A stretch of DNA of 49,226 nucleotides from Terriglobia bacterium (GCA_020073015.1 JAIQFZ010000017.1:1-49226), one strand, 5' to 3'. Shown: positions 8,010 to 17,229, numbered from the stretch's first letter. Notes: generated from the sequence alone by a model not told the origin. Made by a program: numbers and translations.

Positions 8010-8477
8010 CTAAGCCGCTGGTTTCGCCTTCTTCATGCGTTCTTCCATCTCCTGAGGCGACACGTCCTCCTTGTGAGTCGCGACACCCCAGAGATGGCCA
8101 AACGGGTCCTGGATAAAGCCCGAGCGGTCGCCATAAAACTGGTCCTGGACCGGTTTCAGGATTTTCGCTCCGGCGGCGACGGCGCGTTCCACGATTGAGT
8201 CCACGTCTTCGACATACAGCAGCAGGCTCACGGGAGAGCTGCCGTCGGAAACCGGGCCGCGGTAGTTCATTTCCGGAAACTCGTCGGCCAGCATGATGTG
8301 CGAATCGCCGATCTTCAGCTCAGCATGACCGATTCGGCCGCTGGGGTCAGGCATCCGCATGACTTCGGTCGCGCCGAATACCTTCTTGTAATAATCGATC
8401 GCCTCGGCGGCGCCTTTGATCACGAGATAGGGAGTGATGGAGTTGTAGCCCTCGGGAACGTAGTTGACTGGTTTCAT
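8010..8477 (-). CDS. VOC superfamily (PhnB/glyoxalase-like) protein
   Basis: 155 residues with the paired beta-alpha-beta-beta-beta pattern of the vicinal oxygen chelate fold: SITPYLVIKGAAEAIDYYKKVFGA at the start and a second half beginning LLLYVEDVDSIVERAVAAGAK. Ends with DPFGHLWGVATH, typical of PhnB-like and bleomycin-resistance-like members. The metal ligands and substrate cannot be assigned. An excellent AGAGGAGA ribosome site precedes the ATG at 8477. Charged C-terminal tail (EEMEERMKKAK). Confidence 0.85.
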   Translation of the reverse strand: MKPVNYVPEGYNSITPYLVIKGAAEAIDYYKKVFGATEVMRMPDPSGRIGHAELKIGDSHIMLADEFPEMNYRGPVSDGSSPVSLLLYVEDVDSIVERAVAAGAKILKPVQDQFYGDRSGFIQDPFGHLWGVATHKEDVSPQEMEERMKKAKPAA

Positions 8478-8640
8478 GATTTTCTCCTCTGGTTTTCTCC
8501 TCGAAGATGAGGTTGAGGGTTGAGATTAAGGCGCAGACGGGCCCCCACGGCCCGTGTCATTCGTTAATGAGAACACAGGTTGGGGTAAGGACTCAAGGGG
8601 GAGGATGGTGTGGCGCAGGCACTCTGGCCCTGTCGTCGAT

Positions 8641-9153
8641 TTACTTAGCAACAAGGAATTCTGGCGAGACGATTGTGTAAATGGGACCGGGGTGATGGAC
8701 GATTGTCCACGGCTTCAACGAGTAACGAAGCGTGAATCTGTATTTGCCTCCAAGTGGGCGCTTTTCCAATGAGTCAGCGATCACAAAGTGATTTGGTTCA
8801 TTCCAATCATCAGCTGAGAGCTGCCAATAGACGTGAATCGCGCGTTCGGTGTGAGCTTTGATTTCAATCGGAGTTGTGGGGTCTTTGACGGTGCCGCAGC
8901 CGATTCCCCAATCTCCAGACTCCCATTTGCCTGTTGTTTCATTGAGCCTCTGCAATTGAGCAAAGCCGTGAGGCCAGATTCTACTGAGGAAAACAGATTC
9001 TCCCCCTTTGTTCACGAGCACAGGCTTGATTTGATCAAAGCCTCTGTACCGCGAAGAAACGTCTTTCCAAATGAGAATGGCAGGGGATTGAGGAGCGTCC
9101 TGGCCAAGAGAACCGATGAGCCCCAAGAGCATGAGAAGAGAAAGTCTCTTCAT
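8641..9153 (-). CDS. Putative secreted protein of unknown function
   Basis: 170 residues with an N-terminal hydrophobic signal (MKRLSLLMLLGLIGSLGQ). The rest is beta-rich, with WKDVSSRYRGFDQIKPVLVN and RYRFTLRYS-like strands that suggest an immunoglobulin-like or other small beta sandwich, which is inference. No good Shine-Dalgarno sequence is seen before the ATG at 9153. I do not recognise the family. Its codon use is somewhat less G+C-rich than its neighbours, and it lies beside a toxin-antitoxin pair, so it may be accessory. Confidence 0.6.
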   Translation of the reverse strand: MKRLSLLMLLGLIGSLGQDAPQSPAILIWKDVSSRYRGFDQIKPVLVNKGGESVFLSRIWPHGFAQLQRLNETTGKWESGDWGIGCGTVKDPTTPIEIKAHTERAIHVYWQLSADDWNEPNHFVIADSLEKRPLGGKYRFTLRYSLKPWTIVHHPGPIYTIVSPEFLVAK

Positions 9154-9265
9154 TTCGGCATTCGCTCTCTCTCAGCGCCACTTGTCCCGCTTGCTAACGC
9201 TCGGCGCAAGCGTCTCCGGCATACATTCAAGTTAGACACCGACCGCAAGCGCCCTCGTTCCAGGA

Positions 9266-9601
9266 CTACCGCCCGGCGGAGATTTCCGCACCACTAGCTC
9301 TTCTCTCCTGTGACACCGCTCGCGGCTTGATTTTCTTGCCGACGCCACTGCCCTCCGCGACTCGCAGATCGTAATCGTTCTGAAGGTTGAGCCAGAACTG
9401 CGCGGGCAGGCCAAAATACTTTCCCAGGCAGATGGCGGTGTCGGCGCTGATGGCGCGGCCTCCGCGCACCACTTCATAGATGCCGGGGAAGTTCAGCGCT
9501 TTCGCCAGGGCATAAGCGCTGAGGCCCAGCGGTTCCATGAATTCGGTCTTGAGGATCTCTCCCGGGTGAACGGCGAAAACCTTTCTTCTCATCTTGGTCA
9601 T
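9266..9601 (-). CDS. higA: HigA-type antitoxin (XRE family)
   Basis: 111 residues. The N-terminal segment HPGEILKTEFMEPLGLSAYA and the helix-turn-helix core (residues about 26-60, ISADTAICLGKYFG) followed by PAQFWLNLQNDYDL are hallmarks of the HigA/VapI antitoxins. It should bind the HigB toxin and repress the shared promoter. It starts 17 bases after the toxin stop on the same strand, giving the toxin-first order typical of HigBA. The basic C-terminal tail (about 88-111) is longer than usual. Confidence 0.9.
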   Translation of the reverse strand: MTKMRRKVFAVHPGEILKTEFMEPLGLSAYALAKALNFPGIYEVVRGGRAISADTAICLGKYFGLPAQFWLNLQNDYDLRVAEGSGVGKKIKPRAVSQERRASGAEISAGR

Positions 9602-9618
9602 ACATTGAGTCTCGATTC

Positions 9619-9900
9619 CTAGTGGTAATCGACGATTTCCACGTCAAAAGCATTTCCGTCCCGCCACACGAAACACACGCGGTATTGGTCGTTGATGCGA
9701 ATGCTGTGTTGTCCCACCCGGTCTCCACGAAGCGCTTCCAAATAGTTTCCCGGCGGTACTTTTAGATTGTCGAGCGTGACAGCGGCATTGAGAATGGCGA
9801 GTTTCTTGAAGGCCCGGCGGTGGAGATCAGCAGGCAGGCGGCGGCTCTTGCCGGATTGCCATACCCTCTCCGTTTCCGGGTCGCGGAAACTCGCGATCAT
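9619..9900 (-). CDS. higB: HigB-type toxin (RelE superfamily mRNA interferase)
   Basis: 93 residues with the family pattern: MIASFRDPETERVWQSGKSR at the start, LPADLHRRAFKKLAIL, LKVPPGNYLEALRGDR and the C-terminal QHSIRINDQYRVCFVWRDG...VEIVDYH. HigB toxins cut translated mRNA on the ribosome. It is the first gene of the pair and is co-transcribed with higA. The ATG at 9900 lies directly at the predicted transcription start, so the message may be leaderless. Confidence 0.9.
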   Translation of the reverse strand: MIASFRDPETERVWQSGKSRRLPADLHRRAFKKLAILNAAVTLDNLKVPPGNYLEALRGDRVGQHSIRINDQYRVCFVWRDGNAFDVEIVDYH

Positions 9901-9906
9901 GAATGG

Positions 9907-9935
9907 ATGCTAACGTTATACGATACTATTGTCAA
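9907..9935 (-). promoter_or_regulatory. Promoter of higBA
   Basis: On the minus strand a perfect -35 TTGACA (9930-9935) is separated by 17 bases from TAGCAT (9907-9912, 4 of 6 matches). The start point would fall within a base or two of the higB ATG at 9900. The AT-rich spacer (gtatcgtataac) is a likely site for HigA autorepression; that part is inference. Confidence 0.6.
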
Positions 9936-9965
9936 GCATGAGTATGGACCGCGCCGGGCCGGACT

Positions 9966-11579
9966 TTACTCGATCCCCAGCTCTTTCGCCAGCGCCTTCC
10001 ACTTGCTGTCCACTAGCGCGCGCGTCTTGGGGTCCATCACGATCTCGTCCGGCCAGGGGCGGGTGAAGCCTTCGGTGGACCACTTGCGCGTCGCGTCGAT
10101 GCCCATCTTTGAGCCGTAGTTCGCGAGGCGGGCGGCGTGGTCGAGCGAATCGACTGGGCCGAGAGTGAACTGGATGTCGCGCTCGGGATCAATGTTGTTC
10201 AGGACTTTCAGCGTGACATCGGCGAGGTCGTGCACATCTACGTCTTCATCCACCACGAGGATGCACTTCGTGAACATGGCCTGGCCCAGCGACCAGATGG
10301 CGTTCATCACTTTGCGCGCCTGTCCGGGGTAGGACTTGCGGATAGAGACGATCATCAGGTTGTGGAACACGCCTTCGATGGGAAGGTTCACGTCGACCAG
10401 TTCGGGGATGGTCAGCTTCATCAGCGGCAGGAAAATGCGCTCGACGGCCTTGCCCATCCAGGCGTCTTCTTGCGGCGGCTTGCCGACGATGGTGGCGGCG
10501 TAGATCGGGTCTTTGCGGTGCGTGATACAGGTTGCGTGGAAGACTGGGTACTCGTCTTCGAGCGAGTAAAAGCCGGTGTGATCGCCGAAGGGGCCTTCGG
10601 TGCGGAGTTCGTCGAGATTGACGTAGCCCTCGAGGATGATTTCGGCATCGGCGGGGACTTCGAGATCAACGGTTTCGCACTTCACCAACTCGACCGGCTT
10701 CTGGCGGAGGAATCCGGCGATGATGTACTCCTCAACGTCGGGCGGAGCGGGCACGATGGCGGAGAACGTGAGCGCGGGCTCGGTGCCGATGGCAACGGCG
10801 ACGTCCATGCGGCCGGAGGGGCGGTCGCCGGGGGCTAGGACGGAGCCTCCTGATGACCTGGCCATGATATCTACTGCCGCTGCTGCCGGGCTTCGCCCGG
10901 CTGGACGGCCGAGGGCGGCCGTCCCTACGTTATCCGAGGAGATGGCGGCGTTTCGAATCGCATCGCGATAGTGCTCGGCGGCTACTTTCTGGCGTTGCCA
11001 GTGCATGCCGGTGGTGCGCTCGTCGTAGACCTGCATGCGGTACATGCCTACGTTGCGCTTGCCGGTTTTCGGATCGCGCGTGATCACGCAGGGCAGCGTG
11101 ATGAAGCGTCCGCCATCCTTTGGCCAGCACTGCAGGATGGGGAAATCGAGCAGGGAGAAATTGTCGCGCTTGATGACTTCTTTGCAGGGGCCGGTGGGCA
11201 CGACCTTCGGAAAGAACTTGCCCATTTCCGCCAGCATGGGCAGCATTTTTACTTTGTCGAGAAAGCCCTGCGGAGACTTGACGTCGAGGAAACCACGGAT
11301 GCGCTCGGCAACTTCGTCGAGCGAATCGACTTCGAGGGCGAGGTTCATGCGGTGGGCGGAGCCGAACTGGTTGATCAGCAACCGCTGTCCGGGATAGCCT
11401 TTGAGATTCTCGAACAGGAGCGCGCAGCCGCCGGCGTTTCCCTGCTGGTCACGGCTTTTCGACACGCGGTCCGTAATCTCTGCAATTTCCAGAATCGGGT
11501 CCGCTTCGGTGCGGATGCGCTTGAGTTCTCCGGCGCGGTCAAGCGCCTTGATCCAGTCCCGCAGATCGTCGTAGGCCAA
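9966..11579 (-). CDS. ubiD: UbiD family decarboxylase (4-hydroxy-3-polyprenylbenzoate decarboxylase type) with internal repeat insertion
   Basis: 537 residues, about 40 longer than E. coli UbiD (497). UbiD uses prenylated FMN made by UbiX to decarboxylate aromatic acids in quinone biosynthesis. Conserved segments include LINQFGSAHRMNLAL, VDLEVPADAEIILEGY and the ELRTEGPFGDHTGFYS motif containing the catalytic Glu-Arg-Glu region. Between the RDAIRNAA and GRMDVAVAIG segments lies an extra stretch, part of which (VGTAALGRPAG) is the translation of a double-hairpin repeat found elsewhere in the window. The frame stays open, so the enzyme may tolerate the insert in a surface loop. A role in menaquinone or aromatic metabolism cannot be told apart by sequence. 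Confidence 0.88.
   Translation of the reverse strand: MAYDDLRDWIKALDRAGELKRIRTEADPILEIAEITDRVSKSRDQQGNAGGCALLFENLKGYPGQRLLINQFGSAHRMNLALEVDSLDEVAERIRGFLDVKSPQGFLDKVKMLPMLAEMGKFFPKVVPTGPCKEVIKRDNFSLLDFPILQCWPKDGGRFITLPCVITRDPKTGKRNVGMYRMQVYDERTTGMHWQRQKVAAEHYRDAIRNAAISSDNVGTAALGRPAGRSPAAAAVDIMARSSGGSVLAPGDRPSGRMDVAVAIGTEPALTFSAIVPAPPDVEEYIIAGFLRQKPVELVKCETVDLEVPADAEIILEGYVNLDELRTEGPFGDHTGFYSLEDEYPVFHATCITHRKDPIYAATIVGKPPQEDAWMGKAVERIFLPLMKLTIPELVDVNLPIEGVFHNLMIVSIRKSYPGQARKVMNAIWSLGQAMFTKCILVVDEDVDVHDLADVTLKVLNNIDPERDIQFTLGPVDSLDHAARLANYGSKMGIDATRKWSTEGFTRPWPDEIVMDPKTRALVDSKWKALAKELGIE
10884..10929 (-). repeat. Double-hairpin repeat, copy 1 (inside ubiD)
   Basis: Reading the minus strand: GTAGGGAC leader, a 9-bp stem GGACGGCCG with loop CCCT, then a 7-bp stem GCCGGGC with loop GAA. 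The two related copies (26159-26204 and 30881-30927) keep both stems through paired base changes. This copy lies inside the ubiD coding frame. Confidence 0.85.
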
Positions 11580-11768
11580 AATTCCTCCCGAAATGACAGA
11601 CGATTATATGACGTGCGCTCGGCGACAGGTTCCCGAATCAACCGCAGGGCACAGGGAAGTGCCTGAGGAACCTCTTTGCACCACCCACATGGTCTTCCAC
11701 ATTTCTCGCTCTGCGAATAGGATATGTTGGTAAATTCACAGCTCATCTGTCGTTGACCGGGGGAACCC

Positions 11769-12218
11769 ATGATCCGTTTCAAAGTGAACGGGAAAGAGCA
11801 AACTTTCGACGGCGATCCGGACATGCCGCTGCTGTGGTACTTGCGCGACGTGGCCGGGCTCACCGGAACCAAGTTCGGCTGCGGCATGTCGTTGTGCGGG
11901 GCGTGCACGGTGCACCAGAACGGCCAAGCCATCCGCTCCTGCGGCACATCCATGAAAGAAATCAGCGGAACGGACATCACCACCATCGAGGGCATCGCGC
12001 CCATGCATCCGGTGCAGAAAGCGTGGATGGAGATCAAGGTTCCGCAGTGCGGCTACTGCCAGACCGGCCAGATCATGCAGGCCATTGCACTCCTCAAAGA
12101 CAACAAACATCCCAACGACCAGGAGATCGATACGGCTATGTCGGGCAATCTTTGCCGCTGTGGCACGTATCAGCGCATTCGGGCGGCCATCCACCAGGCC
12201 GCGAAGGAGTTGGCATGA
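11769..12218 (+). CDS. iorA: [2Fe-2S] subunit of a molybdenum hydroxylase (IorA/CoxS-like)
   Basis: 149 residues carrying electrons from the molybdenum subunit to an external acceptor. The plant-type [2Fe-2S] site uses Cys38, 43, 46 and 58 ([13 protein letters not shown]). The second, helical [2Fe-2S] site uses Cys94, 97, 129 and 131 (QCGYCQTGQ and [10 protein letters not shown]). Two-subunit xanthine-oxidase-family enzymes without a FAD subunit (isoquinoline 1-oxidoreductase, some aldehyde dehydrogenases) have this form. It overlaps the large-subunit gene by 4 bases (ATGA). Confidence 0.93.
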   Translation: MIRFKVNGKEQTFDGDPDMPLLWYLRDVAGLTGTKFGCGMSLCGACTVHQNGQAIRSCGTSMKEISGTDITTIEGIAPMHPVQKAWMEIKVPQCGYCQTGQIMQAIALLKDNKHPNDQEIDTAMSGNLCRCGTYQRIRAAIHQAAKELA

Positions 12219-14455
12219 ACATCATTGAGAACGTCAGCCGTCGCGGATTTTTGCAGGGCGTTGTCGTCAGCGGCGTGTTTGTGCTGAGCGCGCGCTTTGT
12301 TCCCGAGCCGCTGTGGGCCGCGGAAGGGGAAGCCGCTGCCGCTGGGATTGAGCCCAGTTTGTGGATGTCGATTGCATCCGACGGAACGGTGACCATCGTG
12401 GCGCACCGCTCGGAGATGGGCTGCGGCAGCCGCACGGCTCTACCGCTGGTGGTCGCAGACGAACTGGATGCCGACTGGTCGAAGGTGAAGATTGATCAGG
12501 CCATCGGCGACCCGAAATACGGCGAGCAGGATACGGACGGGTCGCATTCGGTGCGCAGTTTCTTTGACCAGATGCGCTACGTAGGCGCTGCGGGACGCGC
12601 TATGTTGATCAGCGCTGCTGCCGCGCAGTGGAACGTTTCTCCCAAGGAATGCACGACCGAGCCGCATTTCGTCGTGCACCGCGCCAGCGGACGAAAGCTG
12701 GGGTATGGCGAACTGGCCGCCGCGGCCGGCAAACTCCCCGTCCCGAAAAAAGAAGATTTGCAGCTCAAGCCGAAGTCCGAGTGGCGGCACATCGGGAAAG
12801 AAAGCAACGCTTTGTTCGACCTTCCTGACATGGTCACAGGCAAGGCTGTGTTCGGAATGGACGCAACCATGCCGGGGATGGTCTATGCTTCGATCGAACA
12901 TCCACCGGTACTGGGGCAGAAGATCAAGTCCTGCGACGACAAAGCTGCTCTCAAGGTGCCGGGCGTTCAGAAGACCGTCACCATCGACACCGTGACGCCG
13001 CCGCACCTGTTCAAACCACTGGGCGGAGTGGCGGTGATCGGCGACAACACGTGGGCGACATTCAAGGGGCGTAAAGCGCTCAAAATCGAGTGGGACAGCA
13101 GCCCGCACTCCAGTTACAACTCCGCCGAATTCCGCAAGACGCTCGAAACCACTTCCCGGCAGCCGGGCAAAGTTGTGCGCAACGTAGGGGACGTGGACGC
13201 CGCGTTCGCGAAGGGCGGCAAGATCATCGAGGCGGAATACTATACGCCGCACCTGGCACACGTTTCGATGGAACCGCCGGTGGCGGTGGCGGAATATCGC
13301 GACGGAAAAGTGCTGGCGTGGGCTCCGACGCAGAATCCACAGGCCGTGCAGGAGACGATCTCCGGCGTTCTCGGCATCAAGAAAGAGGATGTGACCTGCC
13401 ACGTGACGCTTCTTGGGGGCGGCTTCGGGCGCAAGTCGAAACCCGATCAGGTTGCCGAGGCGGCGGTCCTGTCCAAGCAACTCGGCAAGCCGGTCAAGGT
13501 GGTGTGGACGCGCGAGGACGACATTCACTTTGACTACTTCCACTCGGTCGCGGCCATGTACTTGAAGGCCGCGGTTGGAGCGGATGGAAAGCCGACCGCA
13601 TGGTTGCAACGCACCGTCTACCCGCCGATCGGCTCAACCTTTGATGCGGCCGCCAAGTACGCCGACGACGAGATGGGCCTGGGCTGGAACAATCTCCCGT
13701 TCGATATTCCCAACCATCGCGCGGAGAACGGTCCTGCCGATTACCACGTGCGCATCGGATGGTTCCGCAGTGTGGCGAACATCTATCACGCGTTTGCGAT
13801 TCATTCTTTCGCCGACGAACTCGCCCATGCCGCCAAGAAGGACCCGGTGCAGTATCTGCTGGATCTAATCGGTCCAGGGAGAATTGTCAACCTTGACCTG
13901 AAGGGAGACGAGGCGGAAGACGCCAAGAGCTATCCGCTGGACACGGCGCGTTTGCGGCGGGTGGTCGAGATGGCCGCGGACAAGGCCGGCTGGGGCAAAC
14001 GACCGATGGGCAAAGGACGCGGTATGGGCATCGCCGCTCATCGCAGCTTCCTGACCTACGTTGCCACGGTGGTGGAAGTCGAAGTCGACAGCAAGGGACA
14101 GGTACACATCCCGAACGTCTGGACGGCTCTCGATGCGGGCACGGTCGTGAGCCCGGACAACATCCGCAACCAGTTCGAAGGTGCGGCCGTGTTCGGCACG
14201 AGCCTTGCGCTGTTCGGCGAAATCACCGCCACGAACGGGGCCATCAACCAGAGCAACTTCCATAACTACCAGGTCACGCGCATGAGCCGCGCGCCGCGGC
14301 ATATCGAGGTGCACATCGTGGAAAGCGATGCGCCGCCGGCGGGCGTTGGAGAACCCGGCGTACCGCCGTTCGCGCCGGCTCTCTACAACGCAGTCTTCGC
14401 GGCTACGGGAAAGCGCGTGCGGGAGTTGCCGCTGTCGAGGACAAAGCTGGTGTAG
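12215..14455 (+). CDS. iorB: Molybdopterin-cytosine-type large subunit of a molybdenum hydroxylase (IorB-like), Tat-exported
   Basis: 746 residues of the xanthine oxidase family. The start is at the ATG overlapping the iorA stop. A twin-arginine signal [13 protein letters not shown] (8-20) and an AEG cleavage region indicate export of the complex to the periplasm, carrying the small subunit along. Conserved segments include [27 protein letters not shown] and the C-terminal GVGEPGVPP with the catalytic Glu (about 713). The substrate could be an aldehyde or an N-heterocycle; sequence alone does not say. The molybdate transporter genes follow immediately downstream. Confidence 0.92.
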   Translation: MNIIENVSRRGFLQGVVVSGVFVLSARFVPEPLWAAEGEAAAAGIEPSLWMSIASDGTVTIVAHRSEMGCGSRTALPLVVADELDADWSKVKIDQAIGDPKYGEQDTDGSHSVRSFFDQMRYVGAAGRAMLISAAAAQWNVSPKECTTEPHFVVHRASGRKLGYGELAAAAGKLPVPKKEDLQLKPKSEWRHIGKESNALFDLPDMVTGKAVFGMDATMPGMVYASIEHPPVLGQKIKSCDDKAALKVPGVQKTVTIDTVTPPHLFKPLGGVAVIGDNTWATFKGRKALKIEWDSSPHSSYNSAEFRKTLETTSRQPGKVVRNVGDVDAAFAKGGKIIEAEYYTPHLAHVSMEPPVAVAEYRDGKVLAWAPTQNPQAVQETISGVLGIKKEDVTCHVTLLGGGFGRKSKPDQVAEAAVLSKQLGKPVKVVWTREDDIHFDYFHSVAAMYLKAAVGADGKPTAWLQRTVYPPIGSTFDAAAKYADDEMGLGWNNLPFDIPNHRAENGPADYHVRIGWFRSVANIYHAFAIHSFADELAHAAKKDPVQYLLDLIGPGRIVNLDLKGDEAEDAKSYPLDTARLRRVVEMAADKAGWGKRPMGKGRGMGIAAHRSFLTYVATVVEVEVDSKGQVHIPNVWTALDAGTVVSPDNIRNQFEGAAVFGTSLALFGEITATNGAINQSNFHNYQVTRMSRAPRHIEVHIVESDAPPAGVGEPGVPPFAPALYNAVFAATGKRVRELPLSRTKLV

Positions 14456-14461
14456 GGCAGA

Positions 14462-14510
14462 CTCTGGGCTTCTAGCTCCTAGCTTCTAGCTCTTGGCTCT
14501 TGGCCTTCGG
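14462..14510. repeat. Degenerate 7-bp tandem repeat (CTYYTRG), array 1
   Basis: Seven consecutive heptamers starting in the bases just after the iorB stop: ctctggg, cttctag, ctcctag, cttctag, ctcttgg, ctcttgg, ccttcgg. A second array of the same unit lies at 43634-43682. Confidence 0.8.
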
Positions 14511-14534
14511 AACAAGAATCGCTCGGGATGATCC

Positions 14535-15305
14535 ATGAAATTATTCTGCAAGCTCGCCGTGTGCCTGATTCTTCTCGCCTTGTGCGCGGCGGGGCAGGAG
14601 ATCACGGTTGCGGCGGCGGCGGACATGAACGTGGTTCTTCCGGAGCTGGCAGTGCGCTGCACGAAGCAGACCGGGCAAGTGGTTAAGCTGTCGTTTGGTT
14701 CGTCCGGCAATCTGACGAACCAGATCCGGAATGGCGCGCCATTTGATGTCTTCTTCTCCGCCGATGAGGAATATCCAAAGCAGCTGGTGGCGGACGGGTT
14801 GGCTGTAAGCGGCTCGCTTTACCGGTATGCAGTCGGGCGATTGGTGCTGTGGGTCCCGAATACGTCCACTCTCGACTTGCCGAAGCTGGGCATGACGGCT
14901 CTGCTTGATCCATCCGTGAAAAAGCTCGCGATTGCCAACCCGCAGCATGCACCCTATGGACGTGCTGCAGAAGCCACCCTCAAGCACTTCGGAATCTACG
15001 ATCAGGTGGCGGCGAGGCTCGTGCTCGGAGAAAATGTAGCGCAAGCTGCGCAGTTTGTGGAATCGGGCAATGCCCAGGCCGGATTGATTGCACTCTCGCA
15101 CGCGCTCGCGCCAGCGATGAAGAGCAAAGGCCGCTACTGGACCGTTCCGCTCGATTCGTACCCCACGCTGAACCAGGCGGCGGTCGTGCTCTCCCAGTCA
15201 AAGCACCAGGATGCGGCGCAAGAGTTTTTGAAATTCGTCCGCAGTTCCGAGAGCATTTCCCTGCTCAAGAGCTACGGCTTCAGCTTGCCCGCGGAGACAC
15301 GTTGA
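14535..15305 (+). CDS. modA: Molybdate ABC transporter, periplasmic binding protein ModA
   Basis: 256 residues. A signal peptide (about 1-20, LAVCLILLALCAAGQ) is followed by EITVAAAADMN and the oxyanion-binding SFGSSGNLTNQI and GAPFDVFFSADEEYP segments typical of ModA. It captures molybdate (or tungstate) in the periplasm for ModBC. It lies directly downstream of the molybdenum hydroxylase genes, separated only by a tandem-repeat stretch, and 1 base before modB. Confidence 0.93.
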   Translation: MKLFCKLAVCLILLALCAAGQEITVAAAADMNVVLPELAVRCTKQTGQVVKLSFGSSGNLTNQIRNGAPFDVFFSADEEYPKQLVADGLAVSGSLYRYAVGRLVLWVPNTSTLDLPKLGMTALLDPSVKKLAIANPQHAPYGRAAEATLKHFGIYDQVAARLVLGENVAQAAQFVESGNAQAGLIALSHALAPAMKSKGRYWTVPLDSYPTLNQAAVVLSQSKHQDAAQEFLKFVRSSESISLLKSYGFSLPAETR

Positions 15306-15306
15306 C

Positions 15307-15981
15307 ATGAACTGGGAGGCATTTTGGTTGACGGTCCGGCTGGCAGCGATCGTCTCCGTACTTTTGATCGCCATCGGGATCCCCATCGCTTACTGGATTG
15401 CTCATTCGCGCTGGCGCTGGAAATTTTTGGTAGAGGCGGTGGTTGCGTTGCCGATCGTGTTGCCTCCGACCGTGCTGGGCTTCTACGTTCTGCTGGCCCT
15501 GGGTTCCCGGAGTCCGCTGGGCCGCTGGTGGGAATCGCTGACGGGCCACACGCTGGCATTTACTTTTGAAGGGCTGGTGATTGGGTCTCTGATCTATAGC
15601 CTGCCGTTTGCGGTGCAGCCGTTCGCGGCTTCGTTCGGAGCGGTCGATCCGAAACTGCTGCGCGCCTCGGCCTCACTCGGGCAATCGCCAGCTCGAACCT
15701 TTTGGCGGGTGGTGCTTCCTCTCTCGAAGGCGGGGCTGGTCACTGGATTTGCCCTCAGCTTCGCTCATACGTTGGGCGAATTTGGCGTGGTGCTCATGGT
15801 GGGAGGCAACATACCGGGCGTGACCCGCACCATCTCGATTGACATTTACGATCAGGTACAAGCGGCGCAGTATGCCAGCGCGAATTGGACCGCGATCGTG
15901 CTCCTTCTGATTTCCTTTGCGGCGCTCTCGATCGTTTACGGAATCAACCGCCGGCCTTGGGCAGTGGGTCCATGGAAGTGA
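15307..15981 (+). CDS. modB: Molybdate ABC transporter permease ModB
   Basis: 224 residues with five to six membrane helices and the inner-membrane EAA loop (about 120-140, LRASASLGQSPARTFWRVVLP). ALPIVLPPTVLGFYVL and HTLGEFGVVLMVGGNIPG are characteristic of ModB. It partners ModA and ModC. Its 3' end overlaps modC by 10 bases. Confidence 0.93.
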   Translation: MNWEAFWLTVRLAAIVSVLLIAIGIPIAYWIAHSRWRWKFLVEAVVALPIVLPPTVLGFYVLLALGSRSPLGRWWESLTGHTLAFTFEGLVIGSLIYSLPFAVQPFAASFGAVDPKLLRASASLGQSPARTFWRVVLPLSKAGLVTGFALSFAHTLGEFGVVLMVGGNIPGVTRTISIDIYDQVQAAQYASANWTAIVLLLISFAALSIVYGINRRPWAVGPWK

Positions 15982-17123
15982 AAACCTCTCCCTCTAAGAA
16001 GTCCGCGGCGCCACCTCCCATCTCGTCGGAACTCGAAGTCCGCATTCGCAAGCGATTCCTGAATCCCGAGGGCAGCTTCATCCTAAATACTCACTTTCGC
16101 GCGCTGGCGGGGTTCACGATTCTGTTCGGCGCTTCGGGCGCAGGAAAAACCACTCTGCTGGATTGCATCGCCGGACTGAATGACCCCGACGACGGACGCG
16201 TCGCGGTCGGCGGCGAAGACCTCTACGACTCGGAGAAAAAGCGGAATGTTGCGGCCTGGAAGCGGCGGATCGGGTATGTGTTCCAGGAACTTGCGCTCTT
16301 CCCGCACCTGACTGCCGAGGAGAATGTGGCTTACGGACTACCGACGCTCACTCCGGCGGAACGACTGGCGCGCACCGGCCATATTCTGCAAACCTTTCGC
16401 ATCGAGCATGTGCGCGACCGGCGGCCGGCGCAGATCTCGGGAGGCGAACGCCAACGCGTGGCCCTCGCGCGGGCTTTGGTGACCGAGCCGCGCGCCTTGC
16501 TGCTGGATGAGCCGCTGGCCGCGCTGGACCGTCCGACCAAGTCGCACATTCTGGCCGATCTTCGGCAGTGGAACCAGAATCACCGGGTGCCGATCCTCTA
16601 CGTCACCCACAGCAGCGAAGAGGTTTTTGCTCTTGGCGATGAAGTCATCGTGCTGGATGCAGGAAGAATCGTGGCCCAGGGACGGCCGCATGAGGTCATG
16701 CGTGCTCCGCGGCTCGAAACCGTTGCGCAACTTTCCGGGTTCGAGAATATCTTCGACGCCGCCGTGGTTGCGCTCCATGAGGATCGCGGCACGATGACCT
16801 GCCGTCTGGGAACCGGCACGGTGGAACTGGAAACGCCGCTGGTTCGAGCGGAAGTTGGGTCACGGCTGCGCGTTGGCATTCGCGCCGGCGATCTGCTGCT
16901 GGCTACGCAGAGCCCCAAGGGACTCAGCGCGCGGAACGTTGTGGCAGGAACGATTCGGGGGCTGGAGCAGAGAGACGTCATTGTCTCCGCGTTCGTGGAT
17001 TGCGGCGGGACGGAATTCGAAGTGCACTTGACGCTGGCGGCACGCGAAGCGCTGAAGGCGGCTCCGGGCAAGAAAGTCTGGCTGGTCGTCAAGACGCATT
17101 CGTGTCATTTAATGAGCGGGTAA
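15972..17123 (+). CDS. modC: Molybdate ABC transporter ATPase ModC
   Basis: 383 residues. Walker A GASGAGKTT (53-61), Q-loop YVFQELALFPHLT, signature ISGGERQRVALARAL, Walker B ALLLDEPLAALD and a C-terminal molybdate-binding (MOP/TOBE) region after about residue 290. The ATG at 15972 was chosen; it sits inside the modB tail and gives a low-complexity leader of about 20 residues. It energises molybdate uptake; besides the adjacent hydroxylase, no other obvious active molybdoenzyme is in the window. Confidence 0.92.
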   Translation: MEVKTSPSKKSAAPPPISSELEVRIRKRFLNPEGSFILNTHFRALAGFTILFGASGAGKTTLLDCIAGLNDPDDGRVAVGGEDLYDSEKKRNVAAWKRRIGYVFQELALFPHLTAEENVAYGLPTLTPAERLARTGHILQTFRIEHVRDRRPAQISGGERQRVALARALVTEPRALLLDEPLAALDRPTKSHILADLRQWNQNHRVPILYVTHSSEEVFALGDEVIVLDAGRIVAQGRPHEVMRAPRLETVAQLSGFENIFDAAVVALHEDRGTMTCRLGTGTVELETPLVRAEVGSRLRVGIRAGDLLLATQSPKGLSARNVVAGTIRGLEQRDVIVSAFVDCGGTEFEVHLTLAAREALKAAPGKKVWLVVKTHSCHLMSG

Positions 17124-17160
17124 ACGGGAACTGGAGGATGGGTTGCAGAGGAGAGTTTTG

Positions 17161-17229
17161 TCATCCCGAGCGCAGCGAGGGATCTGCATTTTGCGGCGAA
17201 CTACAGATCCCTCGCTTCGCTCGGGATGA
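17161..17229. repeat. Long inverted repeat of the TCATCCCGAGCG family; probable bidirectional terminator
   Basis: Arms of 26 bases (17161-17186 and 17204-17229) pair with one mismatch around a 17-base loop. It lies between the convergent modC and glycosyltransferase genes. A further single arm occurs at 29885-29910. Confidence 0.85.

Noticed and set aside
10137-10838. 233-residue plus-strand frame opposite ubiD
   Set aside because: Antisense to conserved UbiD motifs, with no recognisable domain and biased composition.
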